From Diphasiastrum complanatum (taxonomy: Eukaryota > Streptophyta > Lycopodiopsida > Lycopodiales > Lycopodiaceae), in contig CM055092.1 in assembly GCA_029204225.1 (NCBI GenBank), positions 63,695,260-63,759,259 on the forward strand: a DNA stretch of 64,000 nucleotides, given 5' to 3'. Of the stretch, positions 13,601-24,660 are shown one piece after another. A model generated the notes under the pieces. The model saw nothing but the letters and a program-made list of their open reading frames with translations, ran no database searches and was not told the DNA's origin. Within the stretch, counting starts at the first letter, position 1. Each line of letters begins with the position of its first letter. The position numbers and the translations under genes are program-made.

Positions 13601-15218
13601 CAGGTACTTGCAGAGTTAACAAATCTTTGTGTGGAAGATTTATGGATTAACTTATGAATGATTTGAATATGGATCTAAATGTAGTGTTATGCTAGTATGA
13701 TTAAGATCTGCACCTAGACATTTGAGATTTCTAAATCATTGGCAATTAACTTGAGTAGTCGATTACTCCAGGATAAAGTTAATTGGTAAAACGATCAGTG
13801 TGATGTGGATTCACCAGGAACTGATGGTTTTTTAATTATATTGCTTGTATTACGCATGATTAGTGAATCATTTGGATTCATCAGTTAAAATTATGTGCAT
13901 TAGATATACAATATTCTTGGGATAGAGTATTCCTTAGTTAAGGAATAGACTTAACTCATTAGTGATTGTATCCCAGAGCGCTCAATTGGATAATGAATCA
14001 TAATGAATCCAAGAATAATAACTGAATTGATATTCAGCAGGACTTTGGGTATCTAGGTTTGATTCTAGACGACAATCTAAAATTTTTTTGTAGTTAAAGA
14101 TGATTGCCATTATCATTTTGGTATGCTTCCTGTCTTTAATTACCAGTGGTTTATAGAACTTGAATCTTTTACTTCAGTTAAAGAATTCTATTTGGAGAGT
14201 ATTCCTAAATGTTGGGAATGATTTTGGAATGATTGTTACTTTTCCTGAGTTATGTGGAACAAATGCTCCAGTATCCTATAAATGATTAAGTATGATTTTG
14301 GATTCCAAAAAATTATGATCATACGAATCTAAATATTTATGATTGACGGATCATAAATAGATACTTAATTGTAGTCGGAAGATTATAAGGAATTGTGATG
14401 ATTCTTAAGTGTGATGATTAATTCTTGATTTATTAATTGAGTAAGAATTTGAATCAGTGTTTTGAATATCTCTACTCCAATATTTTATTGAGAGCTTGTG
14501 GATCTCACAGACATTCTCACAAGGAAAGTTATTATACTTGTGGAGAATTTAATTTATCTAGTGGATGCTATTGTGCTATAGTTTATGGTCTGCAGATGCC
14601 TGAGTACAGTTTTTCTTTTGATTGGATCTCCAGTTATCAAAGGGGACAGACAAATCTATTGAGATGAATGGGTGCTATTTTCTTGCATTTGATGCTAGAA
14701 ATAGGAGCATTTAACTCAAAAGAGTATCTGAGATATTCAGAGTTGAGTTTTAATCATTCAATATCTTAATGATTCTCCTAGAGATTCTAGTTGAATGAAT
14801 TATCATATCATAGAATTGGATTCTATGGATAGTTGTACTTGGAAGCTTTTTATGAATTGTTTGCTAGAGTTTGTGGATAATTTCGGACTGTAATTATTAT
14901 ATTTTTTTAACTTTAATCTCCTAAGTTAGGTGATATTTCACTCCGTAGTTCATGTAAGTGTTTTATAAGAAGGTGATGTTACTAACTTGTGTTGAGTGTA
15001 AGCCAGTTGAGAAAATATATCTCTTAGTATACTTTTCAAACCAGAGTTTGTACTCCACGATAGAGATTAACAATTGGAAATAGGTTTATCTCTGAGTACT
15101 TGTTTGATATGAAAGTCAAACTAAGGATAATGATTTTCTGGTTTAATATTGAAAGTTAAAGACATTGTTCCTACAATTCTTTTCTGTTTTGAGTAGCTTC
15201 TATGGATAGAAGCAGTTT

Positions 15219-15231
15219 AAGGAGGGAAGAA
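15219..15231 (+). promoter_or_regulatory. Polypurine tract of element A
   Basis: AAGGAGGGAAGAA lies immediately before the 3' LTR, in the position of the plus-strand primer. Element B has AAGGGAGGAAGAA at 29746-29758. Confidence 0.85.
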
Positions 15232-15662
15232 TGTTATGGCCATATTCAGTTAAGGACCTGGAATAGTCCTAATATGGTAGACCGGCCCTCCGGTATTCAA
15301 GATTGTTGGTCACGCCATGATTTAATTCCATGTCATGGCCAGTTTGTGACTAATAACCTTGAGAGGACCCAGACACTCTAATTGAGACATATGGAGTATT
15401 GCATGTACGTGTGATGGATATAGGCAGGAAGACTGCATGAAGACCTGCATGGAGATTGTATGGTTTCATGCACAGGACTCTACTCTCTATATAATAAAGT
15501 AGGGATTCTCTCGTCAACATATTGGGTTTAGGTTACCACATGGCATGGCTTGGGGGCTAGATCCAGGTTTGATCTAGGATTGGTTGGGTGGTTTGGCTCC
15601 ATATTCTCTCTTATTGTGATCTCCTATCCTCATCTTAGGGGTTATCCCTTAGGGTCTTTACA
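15232..15662 (+). repeat. 3' LTR of element A
   Basis: TGTTATGGCC to TTTACA, colinear with the 5' LTR but diverged by many substitutions and several deletions, so the insertion is not recent. Confidence 0.9.
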
Positions 15663-15789
15663 CTAACTTCCAAAATCTAATGGTTAGGTCAATTTGACAA
15701 GACTAGGAAAACCTAATGCTAATTAGGTCCCTAAACATGTATTGGACTTACTCAACCAGCCAAGGGAAGCATCTCATTTGTACTATCAA

Positions 15790-16218
15790 TTTATCATTAA
15801 AAATAGTATAATTTGTTAACTATACCTCTGATTGAGATAAAAATTATACCGTTGGAAATCGCTTGATGAGAGCTTTCCAACGGTACCCTAGATGACCTAC
15901 TTCTGAGCTACCGTTCGAAATTTATAGTCATTAAGTCTCTAAAAAATCCAATATCGCTTATGTGCGACCATAGAGTATCCTCTCACTAAGAGGGTGCTCT
16001 ATCCGCGCACATAAGTGATATTTGTTTAAAAAGGTCCTTCACCCATGCATAGAAGAGGTATTGGGTCTTTTGAAACTTTATATGGCTATAGCTTTTGAAT
16101 GGTTGCTCAGAAGTAGGTCATGTATGGATGTCATTGAAAAGCTCTCGTTGATTCCAACAGTATAATTTTCGTCTCAATCGGAGCTATGATTTAAAAGTTA
16201 TACTATTTTTAATGAGCT
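15790..16218. repeat. Long imperfect inverted repeat (foldback)
   Basis: The left arm starts at about 15793 (TCATTAAAAATAGTATA) and its complement ends at about 16215. Matching blocks in order include GATTGAGA..AAATTATAC, CGTTGGAA, GAGAGCTTT and ATGACCTACTTCTGAGC. The centre is itself palindromic: AATATCGCTTATGTGCG (15950-15966) pairs with CGCACATAAGTGATATT (16006-16022), around a smaller AGAGTATCCTCTC/GAGGGTGCTCT pair. The right arm has an extra block of about 35 bases near 16022-16050. The whole could transcribe into one hairpin of about 425 nt. No coding frame is present. It could be a foldback MITE or a small-RNA-producing hairpin. Confidence 0.85.
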
Positions 16219-16464
16219 ACAAACTATAACTCACATAGAATGGTTAAGCATCAAAAATAGTGCAAGCAGAATTGAAAAAGCATTTGGGCAGAGAGTGAAT
16301 TTATTTTGGTAAATTTACATTAATAAACTTTGCCAATCTACATGGCATTCCTTATAGGGTCTTTTTTGGATTCATAATTTCTCTAATGTTTCACGTGTGA
16401 GGAGCTTCTGTACCTGCATTTAATGTTCCATTATTGATAGGATCCTCTACAAGCCACTAGCAAG

Positions 16465-17096
16465 ATGGGATCACTTGGATCATTCCTCTTGGAAGCTAGT
16501 GAGAGGTTAAATTCTACAAACCGCTCAATATGGAAAGTGAGGATGGAGTCACTAGTGCTCCAAGACCTCTATGATCTTGTCCTAGATGAAGAGAATGAAC
16601 CTCTCGGAGGAAGAGAATTGGTGAAGTACAAGAAGAAGACATTACTTTGTGTGAAAATGAATGTTAGTAATGATCTTCTCAAGGAAGTTGTCACTTGCAC
16701 TTTAGCCAAGGAAGCAGCATGAGGAGAAGTGATGAAAGTGCACAATAATATGTGCTAAGAATCAAATCTCTTAACAAGGAACTTGCTTCAATCGGAGATA
16801 AGATTCATGATAATGAACTTGTTCAAGTGATCCTAAATGGATTTGGAGATGAGTACTCCAACATGGTCCAAAGTTTTGTAATTCAAGATATTCTACCTTC
16901 TATTGACAAGCTACATATTATGCTTGTGGTTGAGGAGTGTAGAGTCAAATATGCCAAGAGTAGGATGAGTTCCTTGTCCTTGCATGATGGAGATGAGAAA
17001 GCAAATTTCTCAAGAAAAGGCAAAAAGAAGAACCCAAAATATCTGAACCATAGAAGGAGTCCAAGACCAAAGAGAAATCACAAGACATCATTGTAG
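16465..17096 (+). pseudogene. Copia gag remnant
   Basis: The frame from ATG 16465 encodes a Copia gag N-terminus (LNSTNRSIWKVRMESLVLQD), a distant relative of the gag at 2752. It ends at 16722. The continuation 16752-17096 is in a different frame and carries the conserved NELVQVILNG motif and a lysine-rich tail, but no zinc knuckle, protease or later domains follow. It is a frameshifted fragment. No LTR was found around it. Confidence 0.8.
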
Positions 17097-17839
17097 TTTT
17101 TCTTGTAGGGATAGACGTGTGTAACATTGAGTAGACTTTTGCATGTCTTGTACATGCACTATTGACTACTATGTCACTATTGTTTAGACTCAAATATGAT
17201 AAGCTTGCAAAATAACTAAGCTCAAATTATAATATAAAAGTTAAAAAATATGCACTTATTGTCTTTTATTCTATACTCTAATCTCCAAAGCATTGGAGTC
17301 AAAGACTAAAGACTATTTTTATGGAATGCCATTAGGATTTTTCTTATCTGGAGTTCTTAAAGACATGAAGATGTGCAATTTGGAATAGAATGTGCACATA
17401 TTATACATGCCATTATTGACTAGAATAGTAACTAACTATTGTCTAATAATATGACAAGCCTAAGAGTCAATCTAGCTCACATCCTCAAGGATTAAAATTC
17501 AATTCATTCACTAAACCGTGAAATGGTATTTGCTGAAAGCTACTTGAAAACATAGATTTATTGTTCAGCCACACTAAATCTTGTCTTGAATGCGGCTTGC
17601 CAAAACTTTCATTTTATTTCTCTAAGATTGGGTTGGATAGTCTCTCTCTCTCAAATGTCCACGGAACAAGAGATAGACCAAACCTTACCAACCAAACCTG
17701 GATCAAAACAGACCCAACCTCCAAGCAATGGGGAGATAGGCAAAACTGATCGGTAAAAGTGCTTTCCAGTCCGACAACATAACGACCTCGAGACTCTCAA
17801 TGATTCACATAAACACTAGTGGGGGTATATATAAAGTAT
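17097..17839. other. No gene; diverged 90-bp duplication
   Basis: About 17140-17220 recurs in diverged form at 17390-17480 (shared words: CATGC.ATTGACTA, CTATTGT, ATATGA.AAGC). Nothing else is recognised. Confidence 0.4.
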
Positions 17840-18310
17840 AGAACCTCCAGCTTATGAGATCATGTGGCCCAAAACCAACCTGTGAACTTTGGATCATGAT
17901 CACTTACTATGTTGGATGACAGTCCATATAATCTATGATAGACGTTACAAAAAGATTTGAGCTAACTCAGATGCTTTCAATGTAGTTTTTACTAGAATAA
18001 ACGTAGCCAATCTGGTTAACTAGTCAACTATGACCAAGATAGCATCGTTTAGTTTATTTATACCTGGTAAACCAACTACAAAATCCATTCAGATACCATC
18101 CCAAATTTCGGTAGGAATATTCAATGGATGTAAAAGATCTCCAGCCTTTAAATTCCGTTGGCAATGATCACAGTTTAATATAAAAGATTATATGAAAGAT
18201 TTTTATTTTGGCCAATAGAAACCCTTCGTACCAAATCTAATGTACAATGTATGCATGGATGTCCAACAAAAGTTGTCATGACATTCAAATAAAATTTTAT
18301 TTTTAACAAC
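17840..18310 (-). pseudogene. Gypsy integrase core remnant
   Basis: On the minus strand, about 18120-18050 gives a WDGI.MDFVVGLP-type segment followed by an LVIVD..TR.ATFIPVKTT-type segment, the usual start of the Gypsy rve integrase core. Several stops and frame changes interrupt it, and it fades out near 17840. Only about 90 residues can be followed. Confidence 0.65.
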
Positions 18311-18359
18311 ATCCAGTCTGGGTACACATACTTTTCCCCTCCTGAACTACTTTCTCATC

Positions 18360-18880
18360 TTTCTCATCAAACTAATCACCTTGCAAATCAGTTCCCGATT
18401 GAGAGCCCAACAACCTTTTGCCAAATAGGTCCAAAATGAGGATCTTGTTCATAAAGACCTCATAACGAAAGATAGAAATTTGTAGTGATTTTTGTGAACG
18501 AAAGTTCATTCACTTCACCAATTCGACTCAAGGCATCAACCACCTGATTTGAAGACCCTTTGATATATTTCAAATCAAAGTCAAATTCTTGCATTAGCTC
18601 AGCCCGTCGAGCTTTGCAACCCCTTAGGTCTTTCTAATTACAAAAAAATCTCAATGGTTGGTGATCCTAGCACACTATCCACTTACTCCCATATAAATAG
18701 TGTCTCCACATCTTTAACGCATGAACCAACGTAAAAAGCTCCTTTTCTTGCGTGGTATATCGATTTTGTGCATTAGACAATTTTTCACTCTCAAAGCCAC
18801 AGGCCTTCCCTCCTAGAGTAGAACTGCACCAATAACAAAGTCACTAGCATCCACTTTGACAACAAATTTTTTTATCAGGA
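18360..18880 (-). pseudogene. Gypsy RNase H remnant
   Basis: The minus strand from about 18870 reads VDASDFVIGAVLL, a stop, then EGRPVAFESEKLS and YTTQEKELFTLVHALKMWRH, then a region like that preceding the integrase. The first aspartate (VDASD) of the RNase H site is present. In-frame stops (TAG at about 18820, others near 18685 and 18640) kill the frame. Confidence 0.85.
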
Positions 18881-19245
18881 TCCGCTATGACTAGGATTGG
18901 TGCCAAGATATTTAGATCTTTGATTATATTAAAACACAAATCTAATTTCTCATTCCACTCGATAGATGGGTTGTGCCTACCCTTTCGAGTTTTAATCTCT
19001 TTCAGCACACGATTGAGACGTGCAACGATATTTGAATAATCAAGAATGAATTTTCGGAAGAAAACTATGAATCCAATAAAAGATTTGAGTTCACATACAG
19101 TCTTAGGAATTGGCCACTCAACATTTGTCTTTATCTTTTCTCGATTAAGATTAGTCTTAGGAATCGGCCACTCAACAACTGTCTTTATCTTTTCTCGATC
19201 AATCTTAATCTCTTGCCATGATATAACGTGACCAAGATGAAGCAA
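18844..19245 (-). pseudogene. Gypsy reverse transcriptase C-terminal remnant
   Basis: The 133-residue frame carries the motifs that follow the Gypsy YxDD box: LGHVIS, EWPIPKT, ELKSFIGF, FRKFI and a W-rich end leading into RNase H. The catalytic YxDD part itself is not present. A 54-bp tandem duplication (about 19098-19200) repeats the DREKIKTVVEWPIPKT segment. Confidence 0.9.
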
Positions 19246-19583
19246 TTTTTTTTTGAAGAATTTACATTGTGATTCGTTTGCATAAATGTTTTTTTTTTAA
19301 GATCCTCAAAACAATTTAGAAACACTTCATATGCTCTTTTGGTGTCCTAATGTAGATAAGAATATCCCACATAACCTAACACAGTATCCGATTGGCCCAA
19401 ATTCAAAACATTCACTTGGCTTACTAGGCACTTGGAGTTTCTACACAAGTTGAGAATTGAGAAAATTATGTGTACGACCTGAATCAAATAATACCTTAAC
19501 GACTTTCTCTAATAATTTGCTCTTAACTCAAAACAAATTATGACGGAAAGATAATGTGCTAAAATGACATTCACAAGTAGTAT

Positions 19584-20559
19584 CTACAAAACCAATTTGC
19601 AATGTACCTGCGGATTAACCGTCATTAGGTTCAATGAGGATTTTTTCCTTTGACGACACTCTTTGGCCCAATGTCCCAACTTCCCACAATTGAAACACGA
19701 CGCTTGCTTAACAATCAAATTATGGTCTGATGCTTTCAATTTTCTCTTGAAGTTCTTGCCATTCTTCTTTTTTTGAGAGGACATAGCCTCCAATTCATCG
19801 AAATATTTTTTTGACTTCTTGTGTGGCAATAATTTGTTGAATTTTTTTCTTGACCTCACTTATGAGAAGAACGATCTTTTGATCATAAACACGAGCAATT
19901 TGCACGACATCTTCCAGCAAGTTCAACTGGTTCCGCTTACATTCATTTTGAAAGTTCGTTGGTAATCCATTCACAAATTTCCGTTCAAAATACTTCCTAT
20001 GAAAATGTGGTACCTTAGGCAACAGGTCCATGAACTCTTGAATGTAGGTATCCAAATCCTTAGAACCCATTTTCAATTCAATAAAAATTTAGTATGAATC
20101 CCGCTCATCCACCATCATCAAAGCCTTACGGAAAATCTCCCAAAAGCCTTCCCATGACACCGGTTTTGGCTTGAGATCCCGCCACCAAGACATGGATTTG
20201 TCTTCCAAATAAATGAGAACCGAAGAAATTATGTTCTCCTCAGTTTTGCAGGTCAAAATAACTCGACCAACGGTTAATCCATGATTCCACAGGAGCAAGT
20301 TGCATAAATTTTTTATCTGCTGAAAATACTCAGGTTGAAAATCAAGGTGGGTCGACACCATCGACTCATGCTGTGACAAAAGAAATTTGATTTGCTCATC
20401 ACGTTGCTTATTGCTTCGGTGAATTTCAAGTAGCGCTTTGCTCATGACTTCTAGTATTGAAGGTGATGACAATCCTAGGCTTCCAACACTACGCACAGGT
20501 GATTGTACCACGTCCCCCAAAGTTGTTCCATATTGGCCATAATTGTCTGTGAACAACAC
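19584..20559 (-). pseudogene. Gypsy gag with zinc knuckle (broken)
   Basis: The frame beginning at 20559 encodes a capsid-like domain (SMSWWRDLKPKPVSWEGFWE near its end), stops at 20089, and resumes in 20076-19795 with DLLPKVPHFHRKYFERKFVNGLP, part of the retrotransposon gag domain. A further frame shift leads to a CCHC knuckle CFNCGKLGHWAKEC near 19680. Three frames are needed to read it, so it is inactive. Confidence 0.88.
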
Positions 20560-21869
20560 ATGTAAACATTACTTGTGTGAATACATGGCCCAAAGACTAA
20601 AACTACAACAAAAGCAAAAGCAAAGAACAAATATTCTTTTTCGACCAAACTATGGGAAAGCCCCATGCACAGACTCATATCCTTGGTTCAACCCGTCCCC
20701 GGGTTTTCTCTTTAAAAAAAGAAGCTAAAATGGCCTAACAAAGGTCACTTCAGCACAAACTGTGGACTCCACCTCAGCCTAAGGTAAAACTTATAATTAT
20801 GGTGAAGCTGGTGAAGATCCCCGCCGTTGAGCCTTCAATGCACTACCCATGCTTTTTGGCCCTAGCCCAGTGTGTGGGCGCCACATGGTCTCAATGCCCG
20901 CCAAAAACTAGGGGTGCAGGTGATTTTCACAGGTGGGTGCTAGGATGCGGTCCCGAGGACCCCGGCGATGGTGTCAGGCAGTGCAGGTGGCACCGGGCAG
21001 CCCAAGAACGGCGTAGGGGGCAGCCGCAGGGTGGGGCGCCAGGTAGGCATAGGTGGCACCAGGCACCTTCACACCCAGGCAAGCAAAGTTTGAGAGTATG
21101 GCAAAGTTTGCCTATATATTCCCTCTCAGTAATCCCATAGAAAAGCTTATGGGATAAATTTTGGTTGCCCAGATGAATGGGAATCCATCCAGCAATCAAC
21201 ATGGATTTAACAACATTAATCAGGTAAAAGCAAACCACTTCATCCAGAACCCAAGGTAACACCACTTAGACGACGATCGATTCGATACCACCACGGTTTC
21301 CAAACTGCTGATTCCACCCGACTTGCTTGAGGACAACTTCTCCACCCCCTACCTTTTGAGCATGAGGGCCACACCCAGTGGCACATGCCAAAATTCTAGT
21401 AAATTTTTTTCAATTTTAATGATACCTAATTTATCGAAGCTGATTAGAAAGACTATCTATTCAGAGTATTTTATAAATACCAGCTTTGTGATTTTGTATT
21501 TTTATCTTTGCCGCAATAGTGGTAATTTATTGTGACGATTTGTTAAAAGTTGAGGTGTCACTTCAAGGTGAGTTTAAGCATATAGATAAGGTTTTAATGT
21601 TTTCAATTCTTTAATTCATCTAAAATGCAAGCTTTATTTAAATGCTTTGCATAAGGCAAAGCTTTTGATCATGTATATATCACCTTAATATTTATGGTGA
21701 TAACTTATTCATGATAATAGTGATTCTCTTGAGTGAATTAAATTTCATACGTAATTTTTGGGCCGTTTATAGGGCCTCTTTTTTAATATAGGGCCTATTT
21801 TTTTTTCCTCGTTTTTATATTGAAATAAGAGATTTGTTTTATTATAGAAATGGGAGAGATAGAGCGAAC

Positions 21870-21870
<1 letters not shown>
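20560..21870. other. No gene; contains a GC-rich block
   Basis: About 20870-21075 is sharply GC-rich compared with the surroundings (words such as GGGCGCC, GGCACCGGGCAG) and yields long frames on both strands, none with a known motif. The remainder is AT-rich. Nothing else is identified. Confidence 0.4.
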
Positions 21871-21931
<61 letters not shown>

Positions 21932-21987
21932 AAGCACGGGAGGGAGAGCGAGAGAGAAAGCGTAGCAGGAGGGAGAGCGCGCGCGCA

Positions 21988-22066
<79 letters not shown>
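21871..22066 (+). repeat. Two (GA)n tracts around a (GC)n palindrome
   Basis: (GA)n at about 21871-21930 and 22000-22064 flank a purine-rich spacer containing GCGCGCGCAGCGCGCGC at 21979-21995. The Arg/Glu-rich frame across it (21850-22146) is low-complexity and is not called as a gene. Confidence 0.95.
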
Positions 22067-22068
<2 letters not shown>

Positions 22069-22146
22069 CAGCAGGAGGGAGAGAGGGAGGGAGGGGGAGA
22101 GAGCGGGAGAGGGAGAGAGCGCAGTCGAGAGGAGAGAGAGGTCTAA

Positions 22147-24233
22147 AAAAATCAGCCGAACTGCAATTACGTCAGGTAATGGTCCATTGGTCGGACCATT
22201 ATCACAAATAAATAGATCCTAGAACAGCTCGTGGACTCCACCACTAGATGTCGGGTCCCGGATTATTTATGGTAATGGCCCTCCCAATGGCGATTACCTA
22301 CTACATTATGGACATGGAACTATTTTGCATTACATAGGGGGATCACATATCATGCATTACAAAACCTCAGTTTTGGCATAATAAGACACACATATCACTA
22401 AACTGAATATTTTGTGCTTAATGGAATAAAAACACGGATGGGGCTGAAAACTTACCGCCGTGATCTTCTTTCTCGATCCTCCCATCCATTGAAGCATTTT
22501 ACCGTTAGGAATGACGCTCAGGAAAATGGAACAATCGACATTCACCGCCTTGGTTGTTGTATGAGTCTGGCCAGCTTCTCAACAGAACAGAAAGCATTTT
22601 TCCTTCACCGTTTCTTCCATAAATCTAGACATTGCAAACTGGCAACCTTTTCAGCAGCACAGAAAGCGCGTTTCCTTCACTCCTTCCATCGGAATAGACA
22701 TTGCAAACGCACAAATCAATCTGTTTTTCAGTTTAGGAAAAACGAACTTAATCATATAAAATACAGCTCATAGATGTACATTAAAAAGCTCGTAAGCACT
22801 TTGCAAAAGGGATTTACCTTGACCATTCAAAAGACGTAGCACCACAGCGTGGCGCTCATATTACAGCAAGCATGGCAGCCATTGCCATTTATCTGAACTG
22901 TAGGGAGGAAAGTGTATCAGACTTATGTAAATCATATTAGTGAAGCAAACGATTAAGGTCACAGATGACTATAATAGTGGAAGTAGGAAATGTAGGCAAC
23001 GGATAATCTTAGAGCATTAATGATTAAGCTCTTCGTTACATTATCGCTTTGCGTGAATGTCAAAAAGGAAAGGCACTAAAGAAAACTCGCAATTGGAAAA
23101 ACAAGAAATCGTAACGCCAGGCTTCCAGAACGGCAAAATACATGAATTAGTTACTGGAAAAGACTGGCGTAAAAGCACGGATCGTGGAGAATTGAAACGT
23201 GTGGCAATCATCCAAGAGTCCTGGACAAAATAGGGGAGAAACAGGAAACTTCATGTAGTAGCTCGAAGGCAACTGCACGTCGTAGAGATTTTGGTCAGAC
23301 CTCACTGAATAGCTGCAAACTTTGTCGTCGAGACTTTATCTTCAAAATCAAATAATCTTCAAAACATCATAGTATTCATCTGCAACAACGGCAGTTGAAT
23401 CACTCATCTTTCACAAATCGAATAATCTTCAGAGGATCTTTGTATTCATCTGCAACTTGAAGTACTAAATCATTCTTGTTTTTCATATGAAAGCAGCGCA
23501 AGACAAACAGTTCTTCAAATACGAGATAAGTTTAGAAACGGGGACATCATACAGGAAAATTGAAACGTTCTTGGATCGCAAAAACTGCCTTCAAAGCTAA
23601 AGAAAATTATCAGCGACGCGTTCCAACGAACGAAGTATGCGAACATCCTCGTCACTCTTGCATAATCGATCGTGAATGGTATCGATAGGGCCTAATGGCA
23701 CACGATGTGTTTCCATCCCGATTACTTGGATGTTAGCCACGAGTCCTAACTGCCACATAGCGGCTGTTCAATTTTTGATAATGAAGAGCTTGCAAAATTT
23801 GATTACATATGGGAGAATCTAAGGGCCACAGGGCGAGAATCTAGCTGCTGAGGGCGTAAAGCATATGGGCCTATTTTTTTCCTTAGAATATGTGCCATGC
23901 TCTTGGGCCGGATTAAATTACTCGGGTGCGTCAATCTCGGAGGAGCCTATTTTGCACCACCACTACTATGGCAATGCCCATCTAATGGAGATGGGCAATG
24001 ATAGCACTCTTTTTTCAAAACAATCTTGTCATTGCCCACCCTTAGATCTGTGGGCCACCATCTCTATTGTAGCAGTTATGGTGTGCAATACACTCTCTCG
24101 TTAATCTCACACCAAGAAACCTTTAGCACCACATCACAGAGGGGCAAATTACGTATGGGAGAATCTAATGGCACAAGGAGTAAAGCCATATTGTGTTATT
24201 ATTAAAAGACCTGTTGATGCTCGTGATTTGAGA
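22147..24233. other. No firm gene; two short duplications
   Basis: A 119-residue frame at 22414-22773 contains a tandem duplication of about 70 bp (22569-22712) that keeps the frame (FSTEQKAFFLHRFFHKSRHC, then FSAAQKARFLHSFHRNRHC), but the protein is not recognised. At 23346-23460 a 40-bp block AATAATCTTCA...GTATTCATCTGCAAC occurs twice. Nothing else is assigned. Confidence 0.4.
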
Positions 24234-24494
24234 TTATTTTATTTGTGTAGTTTTTGTATACTTCCTCTTGATCCCATGCTCATCACAAAAAGTCTTAAAC
24301 TTGGTAGATATGTACTCTCCACCATTGTCACTCATTAAGCACTTGATCCTTGTGGAAAATTGGTTCTCCCTTGCACTCTTGAACTTAACAAAGACATCAT
24401 ACACTTCATCTTTGCTCTTTAGTAGATAGATCCAACAAAATCTACTAAAATCATCAATGAAATTTACATACATCTTGGTTCCACTATTGCTAGT
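24234..24494 (-). pseudogene. Copia integrase core fragment
   Basis: The minus-strand frame carries the start of the Copia integrase core (MYVNFIDDFSRFCWIYLLKS, and the second-aspartate motif SDNGGEY). It closely resembles 49722-49940 of Copia element 2, so it is a third copy of that family. It is cut on one side exactly at 24494/24495, where the LTR of element B begins, and on the other at about 24234. Confidence 0.88.
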
Positions 24495-24660
24495 TGTTAT
24501 GGCCATATTCAGCAAAGGATATGGAATAGTCCTAATATGGTAAACCGACCCTTCAGTGTTCGAGATTATTGGTCATGCCAAAATTTAATTCCAAGTCAAG
24601 GTCTTTTGGTGACTAATGACCTTGGATTTTCCCTAGTGGTCATTACATTGGTATCAGAGC
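24495..24660 (+). repeat. 5' LTR and PBS of element B
   Basis: The 153-bp LTR keeps the ends of the element A LTR (GTTATGGCCATATTCAGC, and GTGACTAATGACCTTG) but lacks its middle 300 bp. TTGGTATCAGAGC follows at 24648-24660. Confidence 0.85.

Larger units (their letters stand above)
17840..20559 (-). mobile_element. Decayed Gypsy retrotransposon, minus strand
   Basis: Reading the minus strand from 20559 down, gag, zinc knuckle, reverse transcriptase, RNase H and integrase remnants follow one another in Gypsy (Metaviridae) order. All are broken by stops or frameshifts. LTRs were not recognised on either side, so the limits given are those of the coding remnants. Confidence 0.85.

Noticed and set aside
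20799-21265. Overlapping 110-residue frames on both strands in a GC-rich block
   Set aside because: No motif is present, and frames on both strands are expected from the GC-rich composition.
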